Shown here one piece after another: positions 5,766 to 12,838 of a stretch of DNA of 22,622 nt (position 1 is the first letter of the stretch; the number at the start of each line of letters is the position of its first letter). The notes below the pieces were generated by a model. The model was given only the letters and a program-made list of their open reading frames with translations. It was not told where the DNA came from and ran no database searches. Origin of the DNA: DATHWB01 sp040902855 (GTDB lineage: Bacteria; Actinomycetota; Acidimicrobiia; Spongiisociales; ZC4RG35); the NCBI GenBank assembly GCA_040902855.1, contig JBBDWN010000093.1, positions 1-22,622 of the forward strand, written 5' to 3'. The translations under genes and the position numbers were made by a program.

Positions 5766-8216
5766 ATGACGTCTCGGCCTTCAATCGTCAGTGCGGCGTT
5801 GGCTGCCGTCTCATCGGGTATCGACGACTTTTTCCAGCTTGTCGACCATCTCCTGGCGCGAACCGATCTCGAAGCCGAAGCTCTCGCCGCGGGAGAACCG
5901 CCCGACGAGTATCTGTTCTTTCTTCTCGAGGAGGATGCTCGGATTCTGGTCACCGACGACGACGAGGTGATCCGACTCGACGAGTTGGGCGACGGCTTGG
6001 TTTTCACCCGTCGAGTCAGCACCGAGGAGGTGACCGGTGACATGCTGGACGTGGTTCCCGACCTGTCACTCCTCGACTTGGGCTCGGGGGAGTTGTCGAC
6101 TCCGGCCGGGCCGCTGCGTCTCGAATTCGGCTGGACGGAGCGCTCCCCGTACTCGGCGCACGGCTCGTGGGCAGGGCCGAATGGCTGGCTCAGCGGGTTC
6201 ACGCCCGGAGACCTCATCGTGTTCCGTCGCGTCGGTGACCACGTGGTGGTGGAGGCGCCGACAGAGGTGGGCGACGGGGAAGCGGAGGTTGCCGCACTGC
6301 GCGACGCTTTCGAGATCGGATACGACGAAGGCATCGGCGAAGACCCCGAGTATCTCCTCAGGCAGGCAGTACTTGCCGACAGCGCGCTCTTCCGCAGTCC
6401 GGTTCGTCCGGTTTCGGAGTTGTTGGTCGACGCCGGCTTGTCCATCCAGGGAACTTTCGTCGGCCCCACCGATACCGAGTGGGTGCCGCCGGCAGCGGCA
6501 GCCGCCGAGGCCTTCCGTTCCCATCTTCGACAGGTGTACGGGTTCAACGCCTGCTGCGACGACGCCTTCGATCTGGTGGTGGACGCTTGGACCGCCCATC
6601 TCGCCGGACGGGACCTGCCCGCCAGGAGTGTCAATCGGGCTCTGCGCCACGGATCCGTGGTCGAGGCGTTCAGCGAGTGGATAGACCGTTACGGCAGTCT
6701 GGGATCGGCGGCGGTCCGTGACTTCGTCACTGCGCTGGTGGTCTCGGGCCGTCGTGACTCTGCGCCAGCCCTTATGTTGCGTGCCCGCAACTACGAGGCC
6801 GCAGGGGAGACGCTGGCCGCCGAGGCCGATCTGGAGGAGGCGATTGCGGCCGATCCCGACTTCGGGCCGGCGCTGGCGGAATTGGCCTGGTATTCCGCCG
6901 ACCGTGGCGACGTCACCCGGGTGATATCCCTGTTGCGTCGAGCGGGAGTGGATAACGACGATCGGTGGCTCTCCTTCCATGAATCCCTTGGATCCCGAGT
7001 GCACGAAGTCGGACGCAACGAACCGTGCCCCTGTGGGTCTGGCCGCAAGTACAAGCAGTGTCACCGGGGCAGACCCGAGATCTCTGCTCGGGACCGAGTC
7101 ACCTGGCTTCTCTCCAAGCTCACCGTGTTCGCCACCCGGGACGAACAGCGGAGCAGGCTGATCGGCCTGGCGTCCAGCGCCATGTGGGACGACTTCGAGA
7201 TCGTCGACCTGGCCCGGATGAGTCATGACGAGTTCATCGTCGAGTTGGCCGTCTTCGAGGGCGGCCTGCTGTCCGAGTTCATCGAGCGCCGGGGGATGCT
7301 GGTCCCCGACGACGAGGCAGAGATTCTGGCTTCGTGGGAGAACCGCGGCCTGGCACTGTGGGAGATGGAGTCCACAGACGGCGTCTCGGTGGTGACCTTG
7401 CGCGACACCAAGACGGGTCAGGTCGAGACGGTGACCGACCGCTCGACCGCCAATCGGTTCCGCCCCGGAGACCAGGTCCTGGCCCGGCTCTTGCCTGCTT
7501 GGGGCGAGATGTGGTTCTCGGGAGTGATGGTCCCGGTGGTGCCCCAGCACCGTGCTTCTCTGATGCAGATCCTCGACCACTACCACGACGCCGACATCCT
7601 GGCCGACTGGTACGGGTCGCTCCACGCCCCTCCCCGGATGGCTAACCGGGAAGGCGAGCCGCTCGTCCTGTGCGAAGCGCGCCTCCGCCCGACGGCGGGA
7701 TGGGACACGCTCGTGGCTGCACTGGACGAACACTATGAACGGACTGACACCGACGAGAACGTATGGCATGAGTTTGTGGCCATCGATGACGAGGAGCGTG
7801 TGATACGTGCCGTGCTCCGCCGCCACGACGACGAGCTGGAGGTCGAGGTCAACTCCGAGCCGCGCCTGGACAGGGTGCTCGACGAGCTTGCCGGCGTCGC
7901 CGAGGTCGTCTTCACCACCTCCCGACCCATCGGCAGTGCCCGGCAGATACAGGAGATGCTGGCCGAATCACCGCCGCCGCAAGCTCCGCCCTCCCTCGAT
8001 CCAGAGTTCGCCGCCGAGATCCGTGGCCGAATGGAGCGCCGCTGGCTCGAAGAGGAGATCCCCGCGCTCGCCGGGATGACACCTCGTCAGGCGGCCGCCG
8101 ACCCCACCCGAAGAGAAGACCTGATTGCGCTGTTGCGCTCCTTCGAGAACTACCCCGGCAACGAACTGTCGATGCGTCCCGAGGTGATCCGGGAACATCT
8201 CGGTCTGGAAGACTGA
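5766..8216 (+). CDS. Large SEC-C zinc-motif protein with TPR-like segment, function unknown
   Basis: An 816-residue soluble, acidic protein. In its middle is a complete SEC-C motif, GRNEPCPCGSGRKYKQCH, with C421, C423, C432 and H433 as zinc ligands (C-x-C-x8-C-H). Before it, about residues 335-395, is a helical TPR-like stretch (EAAGETLAAEADLEEAIAAD). The first 330 residues and the region 440-770 match no family I can name. Near the C-terminus (about 770-800), GMTPRQAAADPTRREDL followed by LLRSFE resembles a short motif seen in other SEC-C proteins. Family knowledge: SEC-C is found at the end of SecA and in many adaptor-like or nucleic-acid-associated proteins. I start at ATG 5766 rather than ATG 5739 because of the -10-like box at 5752. 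No enzymatic motif is visible. The gene converges on the cyclase-ATPase gene. Confidence 0.75.
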   Translation: MTSRPSIVSAALAAVSSGIDDFFQLVDHLLARTDLEAEALAAGEPPDEYLFFLLEEDARILVTDDDEVIRLDELGDGLVFTRRVSTEEVTGDMLDVVPDLSLLDLGSGELSTPAGPLRLEFGWTERSPYSAHGSWAGPNGWLSGFTPGDLIVFRRVGDHVVVEAPTEVGDGEAEVAALRDAFEIGYDEGIGEDPEYLLRQAVLADSALFRSPVRPVSELLVDAGLSIQGTFVGPTDTEWVPPAAAAAEAFRSHLRQVYGFNACCDDAFDLVVDAWTAHLAGRDLPARSVNRALRHGSVVEAFSEWIDRYGSLGSAAVRDFVTALVVSGRRDSAPALMLRARNYEAAGETLAAEADLEEAIAADPDFGPALAELAWYSADRGDVTRVISLLRRAGVDNDDRWLSFHESLGSRVHEVGRNEPCPCGSGRKYKQCHRGRPEISARDRVTWLLSKLTVFATRDEQRSRLIGLASSAMWDDFEIVDLARMSHDEFIVELAVFEGGLLSEFIERRGMLVPDDEAEILASWENRGLALWEMESTDGVSVVTLRDTKTGQVETVTDRSTANRFRPGDQVLARLLPAWGEMWFSGVMVPVVPQHRASLMQILDHYHDADILADWYGSLHAPPRMANREGEPLVLCEARLRPTAGWDTLVAALDEHYERTDTDENVWHEFVAIDDEERVIRAVLRRHDDELEVEVNSEPRLDRVLDELAGVAEVVFTTSRPIGSARQIQEMLAESPPPQAPPSLDPEFAAEIRGRMERRWLEEEIPALAGMTPRQAAADPTRREDLIALLRSFENYPGNELSMRPEVIREHLGLED

Positions 8217-8277
8217 CCCGGCCCCAAAGCCACCCGGCCCCTGCGCGACCGAAGACCTGCGCGGCAAGCCGCTCTGA

Positions 8278-10919
8278 TCAGCCTTCTTCGCCAGATCCTT
8301 CGAACGGGGCAGCGATCGCGATAGCGTCCTCCGCTGAAAGCTCACTCCCCGCTTCCCATGCCTTCGAGAATGCGGTGTCACCCATCGCTGCGAGAACCTT
8401 GCCCCGGACTCCCGCCTCCTCCTTCGCAGCCCATGACTCGAGAGGGAACCCCGTCTGGTTTCGTAGCTTCTCGGAAGCAGCCAGGACCTGGGCGGCGAGG
8501 TCCGGGGCTTCGGCATCCAGGAGGATTTCGGCGAGCTGGATCAGGTCGTGGACCAGCTCGACCACCTCTCCCAAACGGAGGTGGGTCTCGGCGCCCTCTC
8601 TCAACAGCGAGACCGCTTCTCCGATCCGGCCCGCGTCNNNNNNNNNNNNNNNNNNNNNNNNNNNNNNNNNNNNNNNNNNNNNNNNNNNNNNNNNNNNNNN
8701 NNNNNNNNNNNNNNNNNNNNNNNNNNNNNNNNNNNNNGGGTCTCGGCGCCCTCTCTCAACAGCGAGACCGCTTCTCCGATCCGGCCCGCGTCGTTCGCCA
8801 CGCCAGCCATGAACCGTAACCCCAACGCGATCGCCCGCTCGTTGCCGGTCTCTCGGGCCAGGCGGAGATGCTCCATCCGTAATGCTCGGTAGCCTTCGAG
8901 ATCGCCGAGCTCTTCACGCATCCAGGCAAGCGCCCGTAGCGCCATCAATCCCATGTGGTCGTCCCCGAGGTCACCGAACGCCTCGACGGCCTCCCGGAAG
9001 ATTCCCTCGGCTGATCCGTACTCACCTCGCTCGGCCAGCACGACTCCGAGGAGATAACGGGAGTTGACTATTCCCCACGCATCCCCCAGGGCACCGTAGA
9101 TGTCCAGCGCCTCCCGCACTCGAACCTCGGCTGTCTCCAGATCCCCCATGCTCATCGCGAGACCGGTGGCACCGTTGAGAGCCCGGGCGCGAAGCGTGGT
9201 GGGAGCCCGGTCCATGTCGAGGGCGGTCTCGAGCCATCGGCGACCCTCGGCGAGGTGGACCCGCTGATACCAGAATCGCCACAAGGCGCCTGCGAGACGC
9301 AGGAGATCCGGGGCCTGGCCCGACGAGGAAAGCTGTTCGAGCGCCGCTCGTAGGTTGTCCCGTTCGGCCTCGAGCCGATCGAGCCACTCCTTCGGGCTGC
9401 CCGTCAGGTGTGGGTATGCCTCTTCGGCGAGGGTGAGGAAGTGGGTGGCGTGTCGCTGTCGGGTCTCGGCCGCTTCGCCTGCCTCCTCGAGCCGATCCTC
9501 TGCGTACTCCCTGATCGCCTCCAGCATCCAGAACCGCCCCTCCCGGAAACGAACCAGGCTCTTTTGCACCAGTGCTCCGATCGTGTCGACATCGGTGTCA
9601 GCTACTTCCTCTGCGGTCGAGAGCGTGCAGCCGCCCCGGAACACCCCCAGCCGCCTGAACAGGCGTTGCTCGTCCGCGTTCAGCAGGTCGTATGACCATT
9701 CGATCGTCGCCCGCAGGGTGCGCTGGCGTTCTGGTGCGTCGCGAGCGCCGCCGGTCAGCAACTCCAGGCGAGCGTCGAGCCGCTCGAGGATCTGGACCGG
9801 TGAGAGCATCCTCACCCGCGCCGCGGCCAGCTCCACAGCCAGGGGAAGGTGGTCGAGCCGCTCGCAGATCTCCCCGACCAGTCCGTCGATCTGGTAGCTG
9901 GGGTCCACCGCTCGCGCTCTCGCCACGAACAACGCTCCGCTGTCGTCAGGAGCCAGTGACGGAACCGGATACTCGTGCTCTCCCTGGAGGCGGAGAGGCT
10001 CGCGGCTGGTGGCCACGACACCGAGGTTGGGACACGAGGCAACCAGCGCCGCCACCTCGGATGCCGCGGCGACCACCTGTTCGAAGTTGTCCAACAGCAA
10101 GAGCATGCGTCGCTCCCCAATGTGGGTAGCCAGGTCACGTTGTGCTCCCAGCACTTGGGCGATGGCAGACGGAACCAGAGTTGGGTCGCGCACCGGCGCC
10201 AACCCGACCCACCACACCCCGTCCGGATAACGGTCTGCGACCCCTCCTGCGGCCTGAAGAGCGAGCCGCGTTTTGCCTGTCCCACCCGGACCGGTCAGCG
10301 TCAGTACCCGCACGTCCGACCGCTCGAGCAGGGTGACGATCTCCGCCAGTTCCCGGCTTCTGCCCACGAAAGGGGTGGTAGGAACGGGAAGGTTGGTCTG
10401 ATGGAGGGTCCTCAAACGCGGAAATTCCCCCGAGCCGAGCTGGTAGATCCGCTCTGCCGCGGTGAGATCCTTCAGCCGATGCAACCCGAGGTCGACGAGA
10501 TCGTCTCGCTCGACAAGAGCCGCGGTGGGAGCCGAGATGAGAACCTGCCCCCCATGGCCTGCGGCAGCGACCCGAGCCGCCCGATGGACATCTACTCCCA
10601 CGTAGTCGTCGTCATCGATGAGAGGGGATCCGGTGTGGATTCCGATCCGAAGCCGGATCCGGCCACCTTCCAACGCACGCTGGATGTCGGCCGCCGCCTG
10701 TACCGCTCCGATCGCGGTGGGAAAGGCGACGAAGAACGAGTCGCCCTCCGTGCCTACCTCCACTCCGCCGTGGGATGCGATCACCTCCCGCACCAGCTTG
10801 CGATGGCGGCTGAGCTCGTGGGCGTAGGCCCCGGTTCCGAGCTCGTGGAGGAGCGCGGTCGACCCCTCCACATCGGAGAACAGGAAGGTGACAGTTCCCG
10901 ACGGGAGGTCGCGACTCAC
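8278..10919 (-). CDS. Adenylate/guanylate cyclase - NB-ARC ATPase - TPR regulator (contains assembly gap)
   Basis: Order of domains: class III nucleotide cyclase at the N-terminus (about residues 5-165, FLFSDVEGSTALLHELG, GTEGDSFFVAF, DVHRAARVAAAGHGG). Next is an NB-ARC/AAA-type ATPase with P-loop GPGGTGKTRLA (about 208-218), Walker B LLLLDNFEQV and VVATSREPLRL. A TPR-rich C-terminal part runs to the end. The cyclase has His where many active enzymes have the transition-state Asn (DVHRAAR), common in this actinobacterial architecture, so activity is uncertain. Start is GTG 10917-10919. The gap 8638-8737 is flanked by identical 55-base copies. Collapsing them joins both parts in frame to 829 codons (828 residues), so the gene is probably intact. 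It is likely a STAND-type signal-transducing ATPase; ligand and target are unknown. No C-terminal LuxR helix-turn-helix is present. Confidence 0.82.
8583..8637. repeat. 55-base gap-flanking repeat, left copy
   Basis: Identical base for base to 8738-8792 on the other side of the 100-N gap. It begins GGGTCTCGGCGCCCT and ends at the last called base before the gap. This looks like the same sequence represented twice by the assembler rather than a biological repeat. Confidence 0.9.
8638..8737. other. Assembly gap (100 N), probably of negative length
   Basis: A standard 100-N scaffold spacer inside the cyclase-ATPase gene. Because both flanks carry the same 55 bases, the two contigs most likely overlap and no sequence is missing. 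Confidence 0.9.
8738..8792. repeat. 55-base gap-flanking repeat, right copy
   Basis: Second copy of 8583-8637, starting at the first called base after the gap. In the reading frame it encodes the segment ending LLREGAET, which the left copy continues into HLRLGEVVELV. Confidence 0.9.
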
Positions 10920-10970
10920 AGATGGATCTTCGATGTCCGGCGCGGGATCGTCAACACCGAATACGTCACG

Positions 10971-11028
10971 CTGTCAGGGTCCGAAGGGGCTGAACCTTCA
11001 CCTCACTGCAACTGTCAGGGTCCGAAGG
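10971..11028 (+). repeat. Pair of 17-bp direct repeats
   Basis: CTGTCAGGGTCCGAAGG occurs at 10971-10987 and again at 11012-11028, a spacing of 41 bases. Only two units exist, and the spacer has no CRISPR-like character. The function is unknown. They lie in the decayed stretch between the cyclase-ATPase gene and the kinase remnant. Confidence 0.6.
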
Positions 11029-11064
11029 CCGCGAGTTCGTGACCGGCTGGAAGCTGACCTACGC

Positions 11065-11112
11065 GGCCAGTGGCAGGGATCGACGCGGTTCGGCCGGGTT
11101 CCCTCACTGGCC
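11065..11112. repeat. Inverted repeat (possible old terminator of the kinase remnant)
   Basis: GGCCAGTG (11065-11072) pairs perfectly with CACTGGCC (11105-11112). With a two-base bulge the stem extends by AGGGA/TCCCT, giving about 13 pairs. It lies about 60 bases beyond the stop of the kinase remnant on the minus strand, a plausible terminator position, but there is no T-tract. Confidence 0.35.
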
Positions 11113-11170
11113 GTTCGGACCGGTTCGGCGGGTGAGCGCGGTCGACAGGTGAAAGCGGCCAGCAACCGGG

Positions 11171-11376
11171 TCAGGCCACCGGCAGGGTGAGGGTGAAAAC
11201 GGTGCGGCCGTTGCCGCGGCTGTAGGTGAGGTCGCCGCCCATCGCCCTGGCGAGACGGCGGGAGACGGCCAGTCCCAAGCCGGAGGAATGTGCATTGTGC
11301 AGCCCGGCATGTCCCCGACTGAAGGTTTGGAACAGGTGGTCTGTATCGCCTCGTCCACCCCGTCGCCGTCGTCGAC
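11171..11376 (-). pseudogene. Histidine kinase C-terminal remnant (truncated, frameshifted)
   Basis: The minus strand ending at the TGA 11171-11173 reads 54 residues, beginning LFQTFSRGHAGLHN, with SSGLGLAVSRRLARAMGG and ending GRTVFTLTLPVA. This is the G2 box and final strand of a histidine-kinase ATPase domain. Just upstream (higher coordinates), a different frame encodes VDDGDGVDEAIQT, the DxGxG region that normally precedes it directly, so there is a frameshift near 11335-11341. Before that, all kinase homology ends where the RAM-gene fragment begins (about 11371). Sensor, HisKA and N-box are missing. This is a dead gene end. Confidence 0.72.
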
Positions 11377-11460
11377 GGGCTCGGGAGGCTCGTCGTCTCC
11401 AAGATTCAGGCTGTCGAAGGAGTGACTCGCACTCTCACCTGTCCCGTCGTTCAACTCTGA
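11371..11460 (+). pseudogene. RAM-domain gene 3' fragment; direct repeat copy 2
   Basis: This segment encodes the last 29 residues of the stand-alone RAM protein (VDGLGRLVVSKIQAVEG onward) and its stop. It matches 4218-4307 at 87 of 90 positions. It has no start codon or upstream half; the sequence before it belongs to the kinase remnant on the other strand. Identity to copy 1 ends at the stop codon. It may be a displaced gene end left by an insertion at the RAM gene, or a separate truncated paralogue. Confidence 0.85.
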
Positions 11461-11478
11461 CCAGGCTGGTCGCCGAGT

Positions 11479-11501
11479 CCGGCGTCCGGGGAAGCCGCCG
11501 G
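11479..11501 (-). terminator. GC hairpin after the tusA-like gene
   Basis: CCGGCG (11479-11484) pairs with CGCCGG (11496-11501), giving a six-base perfect stem with an 11-base loop, about 47 bases past the end of the TusA-like gene on the minus strand. No T-tract follows. It could terminate the DsrE2-TusA transcript. Confidence 0.25.
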
Positions 11502-11547
11502 CGAACACTGCGGTCCGGGGCGGAGACTTTGGGACCGTGAGGTTGAT

Positions 11548-11772
11548 TTACGCCTTCATGATGAGGAAGTGGAAGGCTCCGTCGGATTCCGACTGGTCTT
11601 TCAGCTCGTGGCCCATGTCGGCGACCCAGGCGGGGATGTCGGAGCAGGACCCTCGATCGGTGGAGACGAGCTCCACGGTCTGTCCCCGCCCGGCGGCGAG
11701 GATGGCTTGGCTCAACTTGATCACCGGCATCGGGCATTGCAACCCGCGTGCGTCGACTGTCACATCCGCCAT
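11548..11772 (-). CDS. TusA-family sulfur-carrier protein
   Basis: A 74-residue protein, MADVTVDARGLQCPMPVIKL, with the invariant CPxP motif (C13-P-M-P16) on the first helix. It is full length for the family. Family knowledge: the Cys carries a persulfide sulfur and passes it between sulfurtransferases. In organisms using DsrE-like partners it takes part in oxidation or detoxification of reactive sulfur. The gene lies 13 bases after the DsrE2-like gene with a strong AGGGAGG ribosome-binding site five bases before ATG, so both form one operon. TusA-DsrE2 pairs next to rhodaneses are a recurring arrangement, supporting a sulfur-trafficking role rather than tRNA thiolation. Confidence 0.92.
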   Translation of the reverse strand: MADVTVDARGLQCPMPVIKLSQAILAAGRGQTVELVSTDRGSCSDIPAWVADMGHELKDQSESDGAFHFLIMKA

Positions 11773-11785
11773 TGGTCCTCCCTAA

Positions 11786-12316
11786 TCAGATGAAGAGGCT
11801 GATGGTCGCCTTCTTCATGAGGCTGATGGCCGAACCTGCGCCTGCGGGCTCGTCCAACCCGTCGAGCAGGTCCTCGCGGCGCAGCCCCATCATGTCCATC
11901 GTCATCTGACAGGGCCACAGCTTCACCCCCATGCCCTGGGCGAGTTCGAGCAGCTCCTGGACAGAGGCGACCTTGTTCTCGTCTGCGAGGTCTTTCATCA
12001 TTTTCGCGCCCAACCCGCCGAAGTTCATCTTGGACAGGTGGAGGTGCTCGGTCGTACCACGGTTGAAGATCGACATCAGCTTCTGTCGCCAATCCGCCCC
12101 GGTGATTCCCGCCTCGGGCTTCTTGAGGATGCCAAGGCCCCAGAAAGTGAAGAACACGGTGACCTCCATCCCGTAGGCCGCTCCCGTGGTGGCAAGGATG
12201 AACACGGGCCATGCCTTGTCGAGATCACCGGAGGCGGCGATCAGCACCATCTTCTCCCGTTCGGGCTCGTTCTCTTCGATACCGGCCGTGTCGAACGCTG
12301 CTGCGGCTTCACCCAC
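11786..12316 (-). CDS. DsrE2-like (DsrE/DsrF/DrsH family) sulfurtransferase
   Basis: A 176-residue protein of the DsrE/F-like fold. It starts with the strand EKMVLIAASGDLDKAWPVFI, includes the hydrophobic MEVTVFFTFWGLGIL and carries the conserved Cys in VKLWPCQMTMDMMGL, the likely persulfide-bearing residue. Family knowledge: DsrE2-type proteins are often membrane-associated partners of TusA in sulfur transfer. Start: a perfect GAGGAGGT (12331-12324) lies seven bases before GTG 12316, so I prefer this start to the ATG at 12352, which would add 12 residues encoding the ribosome-binding site itself. First gene of the operon with tusA. Its promoter overlaps the operator at 12352-12369, so it is probably repressed by the ArsR-type regulator encoded divergently. 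Confidence 0.87.
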   Translation of the reverse strand: MGEAAAAFDTAGIEENEPEREKMVLIAASGDLDKAWPVFILATTGAAYGMEVTVFFTFWGLGILKKPEAGITGADWRQKLMSIFNRGTTEHLHLSKMNFGGLGAKMMKDLADENKVASVQELLELAQGMGVKLWPCQMTMDMMGLRREDLLDGLDEPAGAGSAISLMKKATISLFI

Positions 12317-12351
12317 CTCGGCCACCTCCTCGAGTCGAGGCCCGCATGGCA

Positions 12352-12369
12352 TATGCGAGTCGACGCATC
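12352..12369. promoter_or_regulatory. Candidate ArsR operator 1 (dsrE2-tusA promoter)
   Basis: TATGCGAGTCGACGCATC is an imperfect palindrome with arms ATGCG/CGCAT. A related element lies at 12795-12812 in front of the MBL-rhodanese gene. Read toward each controlled gene, both have ATGC, four free bases, GA, one free base, then TCGCATAT at the same spacing (15 of 21 positions equal). The CATAT part would be the -10 region. It lies between the divergent dsrE2 and arsR genes. Confidence 0.6.
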
Positions 12370-12399
12370 TTCAGTGCCGAAGCCCGGTCTGTCAAGCGA

Positions 12400-12427
12400 T
12401 TGCGGCCTGTTTCACTTGTGGCATAGT
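12400..12427 (+). promoter_or_regulatory. Promoter of the ArsR-type regulator (leaderless)
   Basis: TTGCGG (12400-12405), 16 bases, then CATAGT (12422-12427), ending six bases before the ATG at 12434. No ribosome-binding site is present, so the transcript probably starts at the ATG. Operator 1 lies about 30 bases upstream of the -35. Confidence 0.4.
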
Positions 12428-12433
12428 TCGGAT

Positions 12434-12745
12434 ATGTCCACGATCCGCAGCGAGCTGTACCGGTTGCACGCCAGCGTCTGCAAGGGTTTGGCCGATCCGA
12501 AGCGCCTGTTGATCATCAACGCGCTACGCGACGGTGAGCAGTCGGTCACCCAACTCTGCGACATGTTGGGATTGCCCCAAGCCAACGTGTCACAGCATCT
12601 TGCGGTGCTGCGCGACAAGGACCTCGTGGAGGTGAGAAGAGACGGCCAGTGGTCGTACTACTCGCTCACCTCGCCAAAGATCATCGAGGCGATGGATCTC
12701 CTACGTGAGGTCATGTCCGAGCGCCTGGGGGCAGTCGCTTCCTGA
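12434..12745 (+). CDS. ArsR-family repressor, probably reactive-sulfur responsive
   Basis: A 103-residue winged helix-turn-helix protein. Visible are the SVCKGLADPKRLLIINAL helix, the recognition helix QANVSQHLAVLRDK and the wing RRDGQWSYYSL. It has two cysteines, C16 and C42. The metal-type CxC motif of arsenic and cadmium sensors is absent. Family knowledge: ArsR members that sense persulfides (SqrR/BigR) use a Cys pair, though not at exactly these positions, so persulfide sensing is inferred from the neighbours (DsrE2, TusA, MBL-rhodanese). It sits between its probable targets, divergent from dsrE2-tusA and 93 bases upstream of the MBL-rhodanese gene. The palindromes in both promoters fit a small dimeric repressor. 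Confidence 0.87.
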   Translation: MSTIRSELYRLHASVCKGLADPKRLLIINALRDGEQSVTQLCDMLGLPQANVSQHLAVLRDKDLVEVRRDGQWSYYSLTSPKIIEAMDLLREVMSERLGAVAS

Positions 12746-12794
12746 CGGTCGCGCTCCCGAGCTTCTCGGGCCGTCGACGCTCAGTTCGGTTCTG

Positions 12795-12812
12795 TATGCT
12801 CGGATTCGCATA
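12795..12812. promoter_or_regulatory. Candidate ArsR operator 2 (MBL-rhodanese promoter)
   Basis: TATGCTCGGATTCGCATA is an inverted repeat (TATGC/GCATA) overlapping a -10-like CATATT at 12809-12814. The shared bases with operator 1 extend on the plus strand to TTCAGTG just downstream in both. A weak -35, TTCGGT, lies 18 bases upstream of the -10. A bound dimer would block RNA polymerase directly. Confidence 0.6.
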
Positions 12813-12838
12813 TTCAGTGTCGTGCATGGGGGTTCTCG

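Noticed and set aside
6066..7826. 586-residue antisense frame in the SEC-C protein gene
   Set aside because: The sense strand carries the SEC-C motif and sensible composition; the antisense frame shows no domain.
4357..10919. New antiphage defence island (VapBC, SEC-C protein, STAND ATPase)
   Set aside because: The composition is suggestive, but no effector or known defence signature is seen and the cyclase-NB-ARC-TPR architecture is a common actinobacterial regulator; context alone is insufficient.
10971..11028. CRISPR array
   Set aside because: Only two 17-base units with one 24-base spacer, no cas genes and no typical repeat structure.
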